Positions 33,930-41,950 of a stretch of DNA of 64,000 nt are shown in pieces (the stretch's first letter is position 1; every line of letters starts with the position of its first letter). Made by a program: the position numbers and the translations under genes. The notes below the pieces were generated by a model. The model had not been told where the DNA came from. It made no database searches and saw only the letters and a list, made by a program, of their open reading frames with translations. Origin of the DNA: Nitratiruptor sp. SB155-2. GTDB taxonomy: Bacteria > Campylobacterota > Campylobacteria > Campylobacterales > Nitratiruptoraceae. The stretch lies in NCBI RefSeq assembly GCF_000010325.1, contig NC_009662.1:1074501-1138500 (forward strand), in the 5' to 3' direction.

Positions 33930-35779
33930 CAAAACACCTTTATCAAAGATGGGAAAAGATAGATGATTGCAAGCACAACGACCTGTAAAAGAATATAGGG
34001 AATGACACCTTTATAGATATCTTTCGTTTTTACTAGATCACCGGCTGCACCTTTAAGATAAAAAAGACTAAATCCAAACGGAGGCGTCAAAAAGGAAGCT
34101 TGCAAATTGAGCGCTACCAGGATGCCAAACCACAAAGGATCGATATTGAAATGTGCAAGAAGCGGAACAAAAAGAGGGATCACAACAAAAGAGATCTCAA
34201 CAAAATCGATGAAAAATCCAAGGAGAAAGATAATCGCCATCGAAACGAGCAAGAAGGTCTGTTTATCACCTATTTGATAGGCAAAAAAATGTTTCACAAG
34301 TTCTTCACCTCCGATTTCATTGAAAACAAGGCTAAATGCTGTAGCACCGATCAAAATAGTAAATATCATAGCACTCAGTTTCACCGTCTCAATCGTTACA
34401 TAAACAATCATCTCTTTATTGAGCGTTTTTGTCAATAGCGTTAATATCAAGGCACCAACGACACCCATTGCAGCAGATTCAGTCGGAGTGGCAATTCCTG
34501 CAAAGATAGAACCAAGTACTGCCAAAATCAATACAGAGGATGGGACAATCGCTTTTAGCAGCTCAATCAAACTCGGTCTTTTCTCTAATGTTATGGCTGG
34601 TGCCACATTCGGTTTTAAAAAAGCAAAAACGAGAATGTATACAATATAAAAAAAGACCAATAACAGTCCCGGAACAACGGCTGATTTAAACAGATCACCG
34701 ACACTAACACTCAAAACATCACCCAAAACAATCAATACAATCGATGGAGGTATGATTTGTCCAAGTGTCCCGCTCGCGGCAATCGTTCCACTGGCAAGTG
34801 CTTTGTCGTATCCGTATCTGATCATCACAGGCAGCGTTATCACACTCATCATCACCACACTTGCACCGACTATTCCCGTTGCCGCGGCCAATATAGCTCC
34901 AACGATCACGACACCCACAGCTAGGCCGCCTCGGATATTGCCAAACATCAGTCCAAGATTTTCCAGTAAAGATTTGGCTATCTGGCTCTTTTCCAAAATG
35001 AGCCCCATCAAAATGAAAAGAGGTACCGCCATCAGCGTAAAATTTTGCATGATGCCATACATCCGCATGGGAAGCATCTCGAAGATAGAAAGATTCAAAT
35101 CTGCATCGATAAGTGCAAAAACAATGGCAGAAGCAGCAAACACAAAGGCTACTCGAAATCCCAGCATCAAGAGAACCAAAGAGAGTCCAAACATCAAAAG
35201 AGCAGGATGCAAAAAGTAGTACAAATCAACAAATCGAAAGGCTACAACTGTAACCACAATCACAACAGCAATGAAAAAAGCCTTTTTCCACTCTATTTTT
35301 TGCGAAATTTTGATGATTTCACTGATAGCTTGCAAAAAGAGCAACAGTGCAAAAAGGACAATCGCGGATTTGATAAGCCATCTGTATGGAAGACCGCCAG
35401 GGTCGCTCGATGCTTCATGCTGCAAGAAACTTTGCCAGGTAAAAATCCCTGAATAGTAAAGAATAATCAACGAAAAAGGAATGATAAGCAACAACGCATC
35501 GTAAAAATTGATCAACGCTCTTGTCTTTGGAGAAAAGCGCTCATAAAAGATATCGACCCGAACATGCTTGTCATGTTTGAGGGCAAATCCGGTACTCAGC
35601 AAGAAAGTGAGATCAAAAAAGTACCACTCAAGCTCTTGAAGAGCGATAGACCCTTCATGAAAAAGGTATCGCATAAAGGCATCATAAAAGACCAAAAAGG
35701 CAAGAGCCAAGGCAATAAACGCACTGAGGTAAGCAAAAACCCTATTGATCTTATCTATCCACAAAGAGATCTTACTCAC
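33929..35779 (-). CDS. TRAP transporter, fused small and large permease (DctQM)
   Basis: A 616-residue inner-membrane protein. Residues 1-190 correspond to the four-helix DctQ subunit (FYDAFMRYLFHEGSIALQELEWY), and residues 200-616 to the DctM subunit (MAVPLFILMGLILEKS, IVGASVVMMSVITLPVM, GQIIPPSIVLIVLGD, LNLQASFLTPPFGFSLFYLKG). TRAP systems import organic acids or similar solutes with a Na+ gradient and a periplasmic binding protein; no DctP gene is seen here. I place the start at GTG 35779, with AGGA 6 nt upstream, rather than at 35827, because the latter overlaps the 38-aa gene without a ribosome-binding site. Confidence 0.9.
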   Translation of the reverse strand: MSKISLWIDKINRVFAYLSAFIALALAFLVFYDAFMRYLFHEGSIALQELEWYFFDLTFLLSTGFALKHDKHVRVDIFYERFSPKTRALINFYDALLLIIPFSLIILYYSGIFTWQSFLQHEASSDPGGLPYRWLIKSAIVLFALLLFLQAISEIIKISQKIEWKKAFFIAVVIVVTVVAFRFVDLYYFLHPALLMFGLSLVLLMLGFRVAFVFAASAIVFALIDADLNLSIFEMLPMRMYGIMQNFTLMAVPLFILMGLILEKSQIAKSLLENLGLMFGNIRGGLAVGVVIVGAILAAATGIVGASVVMMSVITLPVMIRYGYDKALASGTIAASGTLGQIIPPSIVLIVLGDVLSVSVGDLFKSAVVPGLLLVFFYIVYILVFAFLKPNVAPAITLEKRPSLIELLKAIVPSSVLILAVLGSIFAGIATPTESAAMGVVGALILTLLTKTLNKEMIVYVTIETVKLSAMIFTILIGATAFSLVFNEIGGEELVKHFFAYQIGDKQTFLLVSMAIIFLLGFFIDFVEISFVVIPLFVPLLAHFNIDPLWFGILVALNLQASFLTPPFGFSLFYLKGAAGDLVKTKDIYKGVIPYILLQVVVLAIIYLFPSLIKVF

Positions 35780-35888
35780 CCATTTTCCTTTTGAAAATGT
35801 ATTCGAAAACCTTTTGCAAAGCGACAACGATCAATACTAAAGCGATGATCGCCAAAAACTCTATGGCAAAATCTTTTATATCTTCCAT
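35772..35888 (-). CDS. 38-aa single-span membrane microprotein preceding the TRAP gene
   Basis: A short frame from ATG 35888 encodes EDIKDFAIEFLAIIALVLIV and then a Lys/Arg-rich tail, i.e. an acidic N-terminus, one membrane helix and a positive C-terminus, favouring C-terminus inside. Its TAA overlaps the GTG start of the TRAP permease, and the ribosome-binding site for that gene lies inside its last codons. It begins 9 bp after the murF stop without a visible ribosome-binding site of its own, so it may be translated by coupling. I know no named family; it could be a small accessory subunit or a leader for the permease. Confidence 0.55.
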   Translation of the reverse strand: MEDIKDFAIEFLAIIALVLIVVALQKVFEYIFKRKMGE

Positions 35889-35896
35889 ATTATCCC

Positions 35897-37321
35897 TTAC
35901 ATAAACGAAGGTGTGTCGTTGCTAAACAGAATCAAATCACCACTTTTTGTATGTTTTGCAAGCAGATTTTGCAGCTGCTTTTTGTCTTCTACCATTATCT
36001 TTTCAATCGTAATATTTTTTTGTAGTACCTCTTTGTTGATTTTACCCGTGATGATGGCAAGATCAAAAACTTCGTTGATCTTTTTTGCCAGTTCGATGTT
36101 GCTCTTTTCATCGCTCTCAACAATACCAGGAGTCACTACCACTTTTCTGCCAGGATAGTTTTTGACAAGTTCATAGGATGCAATCATCCCTTCCAAATTT
36201 CCATTGAAACTGTCGTCTATGATAACTTTCCCACCAGCTTCTATTCTTTGGAGTCTATGCTCAACTCCCTTAAGCTGTGATACTCTTTTTTGCAGTGTTG
36301 CCATATCGATACCAAGCTCTTTTGCCACCAAGATGGCTGCAGTGATATTAAAAGCGTTGAAACCTCCTAAAATTGGCGCCTGGAAATGAAAAATCTCTCC
36401 TTGCAACTCAAGATCCCAGCTCACTCCATCCAAATCGGCTTTGACATTTTTAATGTTTGAGCCGAATTTGACAAATTTTGGATCATCTTTGACAGGCAAT
36501 CCATCCCATAAAAAGGCTTTTTTCAAACGTTTGGAGTGCAAGATCTCCAGCTTCGTCGCGATTATATTTTCCAGTGTCTTGAAATATTCGATATGTTGGG
36601 GCCCGACTTTACCGACAACGGCATAGTGATGATTGAGAAATTTCGTGATTTCCAAAATATCGCCACGCTCTCTGGCTCCTGCTTCCACTACGTATACTTC
36701 ACACACTTGGGGCAAAGCGGTATTGATATCTTTGATGATTCCTGCCAGGGTATTAACGCTTCTTGGTGTTTTGTACACATGGTATGAGTCTTTCAACAGC
36801 TGATAAATGAAGTTTTTAATGCTGGTTTTTCCATAACTTGCCGTAACCGCTATAATGGTAGGGTCTATCGTTTCAAGTTTTTTTCTCGCCTCTTTTTTAT
36901 ATATGGCCATCAAATAACTCTCGATGAGATTCGAAAGCAAAAGAGCGACCAAAAGGGGTGCGATAGTACTGAAGAGCGGGCAATGCAATTTTGCGATGCA
37001 TAAAAGATCAAGAAGCAGTGTGATCACAAAAAGAAGTAGAAAAAAACGTTTCACTCGAGCTGTAAATACCAGTTTTTTATCAATTTTTCGCTGCCAAACA
37101 TAGAGGATCGCTCCATAAAAAACATCCAAAACCAATACATATTCGCGAATGGCTATATAGACAAACAGAGGAGCCAAGAAAAAAAGAATGTGTTGCCATG
37201 GAGCGTGATGGTGCAATACAACTCTACCGAAACGGTAGTTGTACCATTGCAGATTTTGGATCAGATAAAACCCGAGCATGAGTACAAAAAGAATATGCCC
37301 GATGAAATGAAGCCATATCAT
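35897..37321 (-). CDS. murF: UDP-N-acetylmuramoyl-tripeptide--D-Ala-D-Ala ligase with N-terminal membrane domain
   Basis: A 474-residue Mur ligase. The first 145 residues are hydrophobic with about four membrane helices, a feature of epsilonproteobacterial MurF. Then come the ATP loop AVTASYGKTSIKNF, VEAGARERGDILEITKFL, GGFNAFNITAAILVAKELG and VIIDDSFNGNLEGM with the ATP-binding Asp and Asn. It adds D-Ala-D-Ala to the UDP-MurNAc tripeptide, the last cytoplasmic step before lipid I. D-Ala-D-Ala is made by the ddl gene about 3 kb upstream on the same strand. The N-terminal Mur domain appears reduced; membrane anchorage is inferred. Confidence 0.9.
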   Translation of the reverse strand: MIWLHFIGHILFVLMLGFYLIQNLQWYNYRFGRVVLHHHAPWQHILFFLAPLFVYIAIREYVLVLDVFYGAILYVWQRKIDKKLVFTARVKRFFLLLFVITLLLDLLCIAKLHCPLFSTIAPLLVALLLSNLIESYLMAIYKKEARKKLETIDPTIIAVTASYGKTSIKNFIYQLLKDSYHVYKTPRSVNTLAGIIKDINTALPQVCEVYVVEAGARERGDILEITKFLNHHYAVVGKVGPQHIEYFKTLENIIATKLEILHSKRLKKAFLWDGLPVKDDPKFVKFGSNIKNVKADLDGVSWDLELQGEIFHFQAPILGGFNAFNITAAILVAKELGIDMATLQKRVSQLKGVEHRLQRIEAGGKVIIDDSFNGNLEGMIASYELVKNYPGRKVVVTPGIVESDEKSNIELAKKINEVFDLAIITGKINKEVLQKNITIEKIMVEDKKQLQNLLAKHTKSGDLILFSNDTPSFM

Positions 37322-37587
37322 CGAAGCACCTCGAAAAGTCCGCTGAACGTTTTTTCGATAGGCTCTATTTCGATCGACTCCACTTTTGCCAAAGGCGGTC
37401 CTTCATGTAATGCTTGCAAAAACTCTTCCCATACACTTTCGGGAACACTCGCTTCCACTTCCACAGACCCATCGGGAAGGTTTCGAACATGTCCGCTGAC
37501 TCCCAGTTTGTTGGCAACTTCCTGGGTAAATCGTCGAAACCAGACCCCTTGCACCCTTCCTCTGATGATACACTTACAGTTTTTCAT
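37318..37587 (-). CDS. acyP: Acylphosphatase
   Basis: An 89-residue enzyme hydrolysing acyl phosphates. The catalytic Arg is in IIRGRVQGVWFRRF (about residue 18-19) and the catalytic Asn in GHVRNLPDGSVEVEA (about residue 36); both are intact. Length is normal for the family. Its start overlaps the end of the alpha/beta hydrolase gene by 14 bp and its end overlaps murF by 4 bp, so it is translated inside a cell-wall operon without an evident pathway link. Confidence 0.93.
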   Translation of the reverse strand: MKNCKCIIRGRVQGVWFRRFTQEVANKLGVSGHVRNLPDGSVEVEASVPESVWEEFLQALHEGPPLAKVESIEIEPIEKTFSGLFEVLR

Positions 37588-38296
37588 ACCGCTCCTTTAC
37601 GATTTCACAGATCTCACTGCCTTTGTCCAAAAAGAAGTAGTGATCACCTTTGAGAGGGAAAAAGTTACTTTTTTTGATCAAAGAGGCTATCGTTTGACCG
37701 CTTTGCAACGATGTTGCTCGATCTTCCTCTCCCCAAAATATCAAAGCCTCGCTATGACATTTCTCAAAATGGGAAGAAAAATCCTCATCGACGACATTTT
37801 TAAATGTTTCATACATCGCTTCACTCATCCCTTTGGCATCTTGTGAGACAAAAAGATTTCTAAGACGTACGATGCCAAAAGGTTTGAGCATCTTGAATAA
37901 TGCAATCTTTGCTCGTACTGTGAATGGCTTTTTTTCCACAATTCCAGCACTACTTAAGAGCACAAGCATTTTTGGCTCTAACAGTGTCGCAACCTTACCA
38001 CCAAAAGAGTGACCAACGACGATATCAGGACGAACGTTCAAATCTTGTAGAAAAGTTTGAACGATATTGGCATAATCTTTTGTGGTCAAGACCGATTCGT
38101 TCGGACTTTTTCCAAATCCGGGCAGATCAAGATAGATCGATTTGTAAGGACAGTGTTTTACAAAAGCCGTTTGCATGAGATCTTTATTGCTGCCCCATCC
38201 ATGCAAAAAAAGAATCGTCCGATCACATTTAGGGTTTTTCAGTTCATAATTCAATGAAAAGATATTGCCGTTATAAGATACTTCACGAACAGCCAA
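37574..38296 (-). CDS. Alpha/beta-fold hydrolase
   Basis: A 240-residue hydrolase with LFLHGWGSNKDLM (oxyanion region), YLDLPGFGKS, the nucleophile motif VVGHSFGGKVA, a late Asp in WGEEDRATS and His in LKGDHYFFLD, completing a Ser-Asp-His triad. It is likely a cytoplasmic esterase or lactonase; substrate unknown. It belongs to the operon with acyP and murF. The initiation region is not strongly marked, but no alternative start fits the fold better. Confidence 0.85.
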   Translation of the reverse strand: MAVREVSYNGNIFSLNYELKNPKCDRTILFLHGWGSNKDLMQTAFVKHCPYKSIYLDLPGFGKSPNESVLTTKDYANIVQTFLQDLNVRPDIVVGHSFGGKVATLLEPKMLVLLSSAGIVEKKPFTVRAKIALFKMLKPFGIVRLRNLFVSQDAKGMSEAMYETFKNVVDEDFSSHFEKCHSEALIFWGEEDRATSLQSGQTIASLIKKSNFFPLKGDHYFFLDKGSEICEIVKERYEKL

Positions 38297-38347
38297 GAAG
38301 ATCCTCTTTTTTGATTCAATTGTACCAATAAAGAGGTTAAAGCTAAT

Positions 38348-38518
38348 TTAGCCAACAGGTTTTGCGATGGATCTTTCATAACTGCATGTTTTTACGCACG
38401 ATCGTTTGCTCGTCACATCCAGTATCACCCAAATGGTCGTAATGATCATAAACAACACAAAAGCAGCTAAAATTGCGGTGACAAGGTAGATATTTTTATA
38501 CTCTTTATTGAAAGTCAT
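38348..38518 (-). CDS. 56-aa single-span membrane microprotein with its own promoter
   Basis: The frame has a near-perfect AAGGAGG ribosome-binding site (38524-38530) 5 nt before the ATG and a TATAAT -10 box on the minus strand just upstream. The product has a short charged N-terminus (TFNKEYKNI), one hydrophobic helix at about residues 10-34 and a basic, Cys-containing tail (SKRSCVKTCSYERS). The basic tail suggests the C-terminus is cytoplasmic. No family is recognised. The gene lies between the hydrolase and the UPF0126 gene and seems to be transcribed separately. Confidence 0.65.
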   Translation of the reverse strand: MTFNKEYKNIYLVTAILAAFVLFMIITTIWVILDVTSKRSCVKTCSYERSIAKPVG

Positions 38519-38540
38519 TACAGCCTCCTTTTGCGGCTAT

Positions 38541-38546
38541 ATTATA
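38541..38546 (-). promoter_or_regulatory. -10 box of the 56-aa microprotein gene
   Basis: TATAAT on the minus strand, about 23 nt before the ATG at 38518, would give a 16-nt leader holding the AAGGAGG box. It lies in the 81-bp gap after the UPF0126 gene, which is otherwise empty. Confidence 0.5.
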
Positions 38547-38599
38547 TTTTGCTCTTATTTTTCTAAAAATTTGTTTATTATTATTTTTAATAAATAGAG

Positions 38600-39205
38600 T
38601 TATGCTTCAGGAAGGTTCCATCGCCGGTAATAGGCAATCATACGAAGCAAAAACGAGAAGATAAATATTGATAGAACACTCAATGTATTCATGAACTGCA
38701 TTTTATCTGCACCATAAACGAGTCCTCCGGTAATGATCGCAACGCTTCCGTAAAAATCGCTTTTGAGAATCAGTGGGACCTGATTTAGGAGCATATCACG
38801 CAAAACTCCACCGCCAACTGCCGTGATGAGCGCAACCAAAATAACGCCAAAAAAATTGAAATCTGCCTGGGTAGCAACCATCGCTCCTGTAATAGCAAAG
38901 GAAACAAGACCGATCGCATCGCTGATAATGAAAAGTGTCCTGTTTTGAAAATGAAGATATTTTTTCAAATGAAACAGATAGGAGATCAGAACGACTGAAA
39001 TCACTAAAAGAGAAGGCAGCGAATGCGAAAAAGCGTATGGGGTCCTATCCACCAAAATATCGCGCAAAACTCCTCCTCCAAGTGCTGTCAAAAAAGAGAG
39101 GATAAATGCGCCCAACAGGTCGAACCTCTCTTTTGCCGCTACCCAGTATCCACTCAAAGCAAAAGCCACTATCCCAAGGATATCAGTGATTTCCAAGATA
39201 CTCAT
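38600..39205 (-). CDS. UPF0126/TRIC-type membrane protein
   Basis: A 201-residue membrane protein of the YadS/YicG (UPF0126) family, built from two repeats each containing the GGGVLRDxL signature (FLTALGGGVLRDILVDRTP and LITAVGGGVLRDMLLNQVP). Bacterial members resemble TRIC channels; glycine transport has been reported for YicG-type proteins, so transport is likely but the substrate is unsure. The start at 39205 has AAAGGGG 4 nt upstream; the longer frame to 39358 lies wholly inside the next gene's end and is unlikely. It overlaps the flavoprotein gene by 23 bp. Confidence 0.85.
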   Translation of the reverse strand: MSILEITDILGIVAFALSGYWVAAKERFDLLGAFILSFLTALGGGVLRDILVDRTPYAFSHSLPSLLVISVVLISYLFHLKKYLHFQNRTLFIISDAIGLVSFAITGAMVATQADFNFFGVILVALITAVGGGVLRDMLLNQVPLILKSDFYGSVAIITGGLVYGADKMQFMNTLSVLSIFIFSFLLRMIAYYRRWNLPEA

Positions 39206-40319
39206 GACACCCCTTTGCTGCACTGTATCCGCTGGAAAAGGCCCACTGAAAATTGTATCCGCCAAGCTCTCCAGTGACATCGAGAACTTCTCCAGCAAAA
39301 AAGAGACCGGGAACATGCACACTTTGCAAACACTTATCCAATTCTTGCAAATGTACACCCCCTTTTGTCACTTCCGCCCTTTCATAGCCAAAGGTTCCGG
39401 CGGGTGCAAAAGAGTAGGACTCAAAAAGTCTCAACCTTTTTCTCTCATTCACACCTAACTGCTCATACCTTTTATCTTGAAGACCGATGACCTGCAAAAA
39501 TCGTTTTACAAACCGTTTTGGCAGAGGAATTTGAGAGCTGATCTGCTTATGAGGTACAAATCTGGGAAGCCTTTTTAAAAATGCGATTTCTATCGCTCCT
39601 TTCTCCCAATACAGCGATGCATTTAAGATTGCTGGCCCACTGATGCCCCTGTGTGCGAAAAGGATATTGTCTCGAAACTCCTTCTTGCCAACACGCACCG
39701 TCGCTTCAAAAGCGATTCCACTGAGCTCTTTGAACCAAAACTGCTCTTTTTGAACCGTCAGACCGACAAGAGCAGGACGAAGGGGTGTCACTTCCAACCC
39801 AAAATTTTTGGCAATCTCATATCCGATACCGCTTGCTCCGATTTTTTTATAGCTTAGCCCACCTGTAGCAACCAAAACGGCTCTTGCCTTCATCTCATTT
39901 CTTGCAGTTTTGATCAAAAAATGATCACCAATCTTGGCAAGGTCCAGAACTTCTGTATCGGTATGGATTGATGCATTGGTTTCCGAACGAAGGATTTCGA
40001 TAAGCTCTTGGGAGGACTTGGGGCAAAAAAACTGATCTTTTTTCTGTTTCACAGGCTCACACCCTTTATCATGAAGCCATGACAGAAGCTTTGTGTTGTC
40101 AAATCTTTTTAGGATCTGCCACGCTTTATCTGGCGTTGAGGTAACGAAGTTATCGATGCCAAGCCTTTCGTTGGTTACGTTGCAGCGCCCTCCACCACTT
40201 ATTTTTATCTTTTGGGCGATTTTAGGATTATGTTCAAAAAGAACCACTCTTTTGTCTTTAAGATGGGCAGCGGCAAACAGTCCGCTTGCCCCGGCTCCCA
40301 GTATCGCTACATCAATCAC
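39183..40319 (-). CDS. HI0933/YhiN-family FAD-dependent oxidoreductase
   Basis: A 378-residue flavoprotein with an FAD-binding Rossmann motif at the very N-terminus (VAILGAGASGLFAAAHL), the family-specific KIKISGGGRCNVTNE, VATGGLSYKKIGASGIGYEIA, and the C-terminal FFAGEVLDVTGELGGYNFQWAFSSGY. Members are implicated in flavin-dependent reduction of unknown substrates. It overlaps ddl by 4 bp. Catalytic role is not established. Confidence 0.9.
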   Translation of the reverse strand: MIDVAILGAGASGLFAAAHLKDKRVVLFEHNPKIAQKIKISGGGRCNVTNERLGIDNFVTSTPDKAWQILKRFDNTKLLSWLHDKGCEPVKQKKDQFFCPKSSQELIEILRSETNASIHTDTEVLDLAKIGDHFLIKTARNEMKARAVLVATGGLSYKKIGASGIGYEIAKNFGLEVTPLRPALVGLTVQKEQFWFKELSGIAFEATVRVGKKEFRDNILFAHRGISGPAILNASLYWEKGAIEIAFLKRLPRFVPHKQISSQIPLPKRFVKRFLQVIGLQDKRYEQLGVNERKRLRLFESYSFAPAGTFGYERAEVTKGGVHLQELDKCLQSVHVPGLFFAGEVLDVTGELGGYNFQWAFSSGYSAAKGCHEYLGNH

Positions 40320-41344
40320 TTTTTCGCTGATTGAATGGAGTTGATATATCGATAATCTATAACAATATTTTTTGATTTTGGAAGATGTTTTGCAACATCT
40401 TCCAAAACAGCCCTGAAATCTCCAAAAAGATAGTTGGCAAGACTTCCTGGGACCGGATTGATTTCATTGAGATAGAGCTTTCCATCACGAACAAAAAAAT
40501 CGATCCGAATAATTGCCCCTGAAAAGAGAGGATCGTATATCTTTTCAAACGCATTTCGTATGTGCAAACGTAACGTTTCATTCAATGAAGCATCCTTAAC
40601 CTCTCCGCTTCTTCCAAAATCGAGATATTTTTTCTCAAAATCAAGCAGTTTCTCTTTTTTCACAGCCTCTATCTTGGAAAAATGAAAAGTCTGACCTTTC
40701 GCTCCAGCGAGATTGTACTCTTCGATTCCTTCAATAAATGGCTCTATCAAGACCTCATCATCAAATTCAAAGGCCACATCTAGTGCATATTCCAGTTCCG
40801 AACTATCGTACACCACACTCACTCCGATGCTGCTTCCAAGATGGTTTGGCTTGATGATGACAGGGTATTCAAAATCTATAATTTTTTTATCTTGCTTTCT
40901 TAGAAGCTGATAGGGTAAAACTTCTATGCCACACTCTTTTGCATAGAGTTTCGTCAAAAGTTTACTGTAGCTTATCACACTTCCCTCAATTCGTGGTCCA
41001 ATGTAGTCTATTTCAAAAAATTCCAACAAGGAAGCCAGTTTTCCATCCTCTCCATCTGCACCGTGGACGAGATTGATCACAACATCGGCAGGAATCTTCT
41101 TCTCTTTCAAAAGAGATTTTTGATAAAACCCTCCCTTTTTGAGTTCCAGTTTTGGCGATTTTTTATAATTGCCAGAACTAAAATAGTTGGATTTCAGATC
41201 TGCTTTTTCGATAAGGTAAAAATCTCTGTTACCATCCAAAAAGATAAAAATAGCTCCTGGAATAATATCTTTGATGGCGATCGTACTTACGATACTGATC
41301 TCGTGTTCATAGCTTTTTCCACCAAATACTACAGCATATTGCAT
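40316..41344 (-). CDS. ddl: D-alanine--D-alanine ligase
   Basis: A 342-residue ATP-grasp enzyme that makes D-Ala-D-Ala for cell-wall precursors. Seen are VVFGGKSYEHEIS at the start, HGADGEDGKLASLLE, IIKPNHLGSSIGVSV, VLIEPFIEGIEEYNLA and the metal site LYLNEINPVPGSLANYLF. The ATG at 41344 has AGGAG 5 nt upstream; the longer frame to 41416 would lie inside ruvA and is unlikely. It is co-directional with murF, the enzyme using its product. Confidence 0.94.
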   Translation of the reverse strand: MQYAVVFGGKSYEHEISIVSTIAIKDIIPGAIFIFLDGNRDFYLIEKADLKSNYFSSGNYKKSPKLELKKGGFYQKSLLKEKKIPADVVINLVHGADGEDGKLASLLEFFEIDYIGPRIEGSVISYSKLLTKLYAKECGIEVLPYQLLRKQDKKIIDFEYPVIIKPNHLGSSIGVSVVYDSSELEYALDVAFEFDDEVLIEPFIEGIEEYNLAGAKGQTFHFSKIEAVKKEKLLDFEKKYLDFGRSGEVKDASLNETLRLHIRNAFEKIYDPLFSGAIIRIDFFVRDGKLYLNEINPVPGSLANYLFGDFRAVLEDVAKHLPKSKNIVIDYRYINSIQSAKK

Positions 41345-41352
41345 CCCTGCTC

Positions 41353-41907
41353 CTACAGTTTTTGAATTTTTTTCAGCGCCTCTTTGACTAAACTCGCGGT
41401 ATCTGTCGCCGTGCACTCCTGCAACGCTTTTTGGATCTGCTCTTTTTTAAATCCAAGGCTTTGCAAAGCCATGGAAGCTTCTTGAAAAGCGCTGGAAGTA
41501 ACATTGGATTCAGAAATATCAAATTCACCTAGTTCAACAAGAATTCTTTGCGCACTCTTTGGTCCGATTCCAGGAACTTTTTTGAGCATGGCAACATTTT
41601 TTTGCTGGACAATCTGCACAAACTCCTGAGGCTTAAAAGTCGAACAGATAGCAATGGCAACTTTTGGTCCCACACCGTTGAGTTTGATGAGCCTGTCGAA
41701 CATCTTCTTTTCGTTGATGTCCACAAATCCGTAGAGGCTTTCACTATCTTCTCTGATGATATGTGTCGTATGGAGGCGAATCTGTTTCTTGTCTATTGCG
41801 GCACTTGCATTTAATGATATAAACACTTCATAGACTACACCACCCACTTCGATATGCAAATAGGTGGGCTCCTTTTTGAGCACTTCTCCCACAAGTCCAA
41901 CAATCAT
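41353..41907 (-). CDS. ruvA: Holliday junction helicase subunit RuvA
   Basis: A 184-residue protein binding four-way DNA junctions and loading RuvB. The OB-fold domain begins [21 protein letters not shown]; helix-hairpin-helix parts include [15 protein letters not shown] and [19 protein letters not shown]; the RuvB-binding C-terminal domain has [20 protein letters not shown] lies 5 nt before the ATG. RuvB is not in the window. It heads the leftward unit ruvA-ddl-flavoprotein and diverges from the MFS gene. Confidence 0.95.
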   Translation of the reverse strand: MIVGLVGEVLKKEPTYLHIEVGGVVYEVFISLNASAAIDKKQIRLHTTHIIREDSESLYGFVDINEKKMFDRLIKLNGVGPKVAIAICSTFKPQEFVQIVQQKNVAMLKKVPGIGPKSAQRILVELGEFDISESNVTSSAFQEASMALQSLGFKKEQIQKALQECTATDTASLVKEALKKIQKL

Positions 41908-41937
41908 GGTCGCTCCAAAGTTTTTGCAATTTTATCA

Positions 41938-41943
41938 TATAAT
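41938..41943 (+). promoter_or_regulatory. -10 box giving a probably leaderless MFS transcript
   Basis: TATAAT ends 7 nt before the ATG at 41951, so transcription would begin at or next to the start codon. No ribosome-binding site precedes that ATG. Confidence 0.4.
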
Positions 41944-41950
41944 TTGCGCC

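Noticed and set aside
34752-35219. 155-codon rightward frame
   Set aside because: Antisense to the TRAP permease, rich in Ile, Pro and Thr as expected for the reverse of a hydrophobic gene; no ribosome-binding site.
33929-35827. Longer start of the TRAP gene at 35827
   Set aside because: It overlaps the 38-aa gene by 56 bp and lacks a ribosome-binding site, while GTG 35779 has AGGA 6 nt upstream.
38600-39358. 252-codon version of the UPF0126 gene
   Set aside because: The extra 51 residues lie in the end of the flavoprotein gene and resemble its shifted translation; the ATG at 39205 has a good ribosome-binding site and matches the family start.
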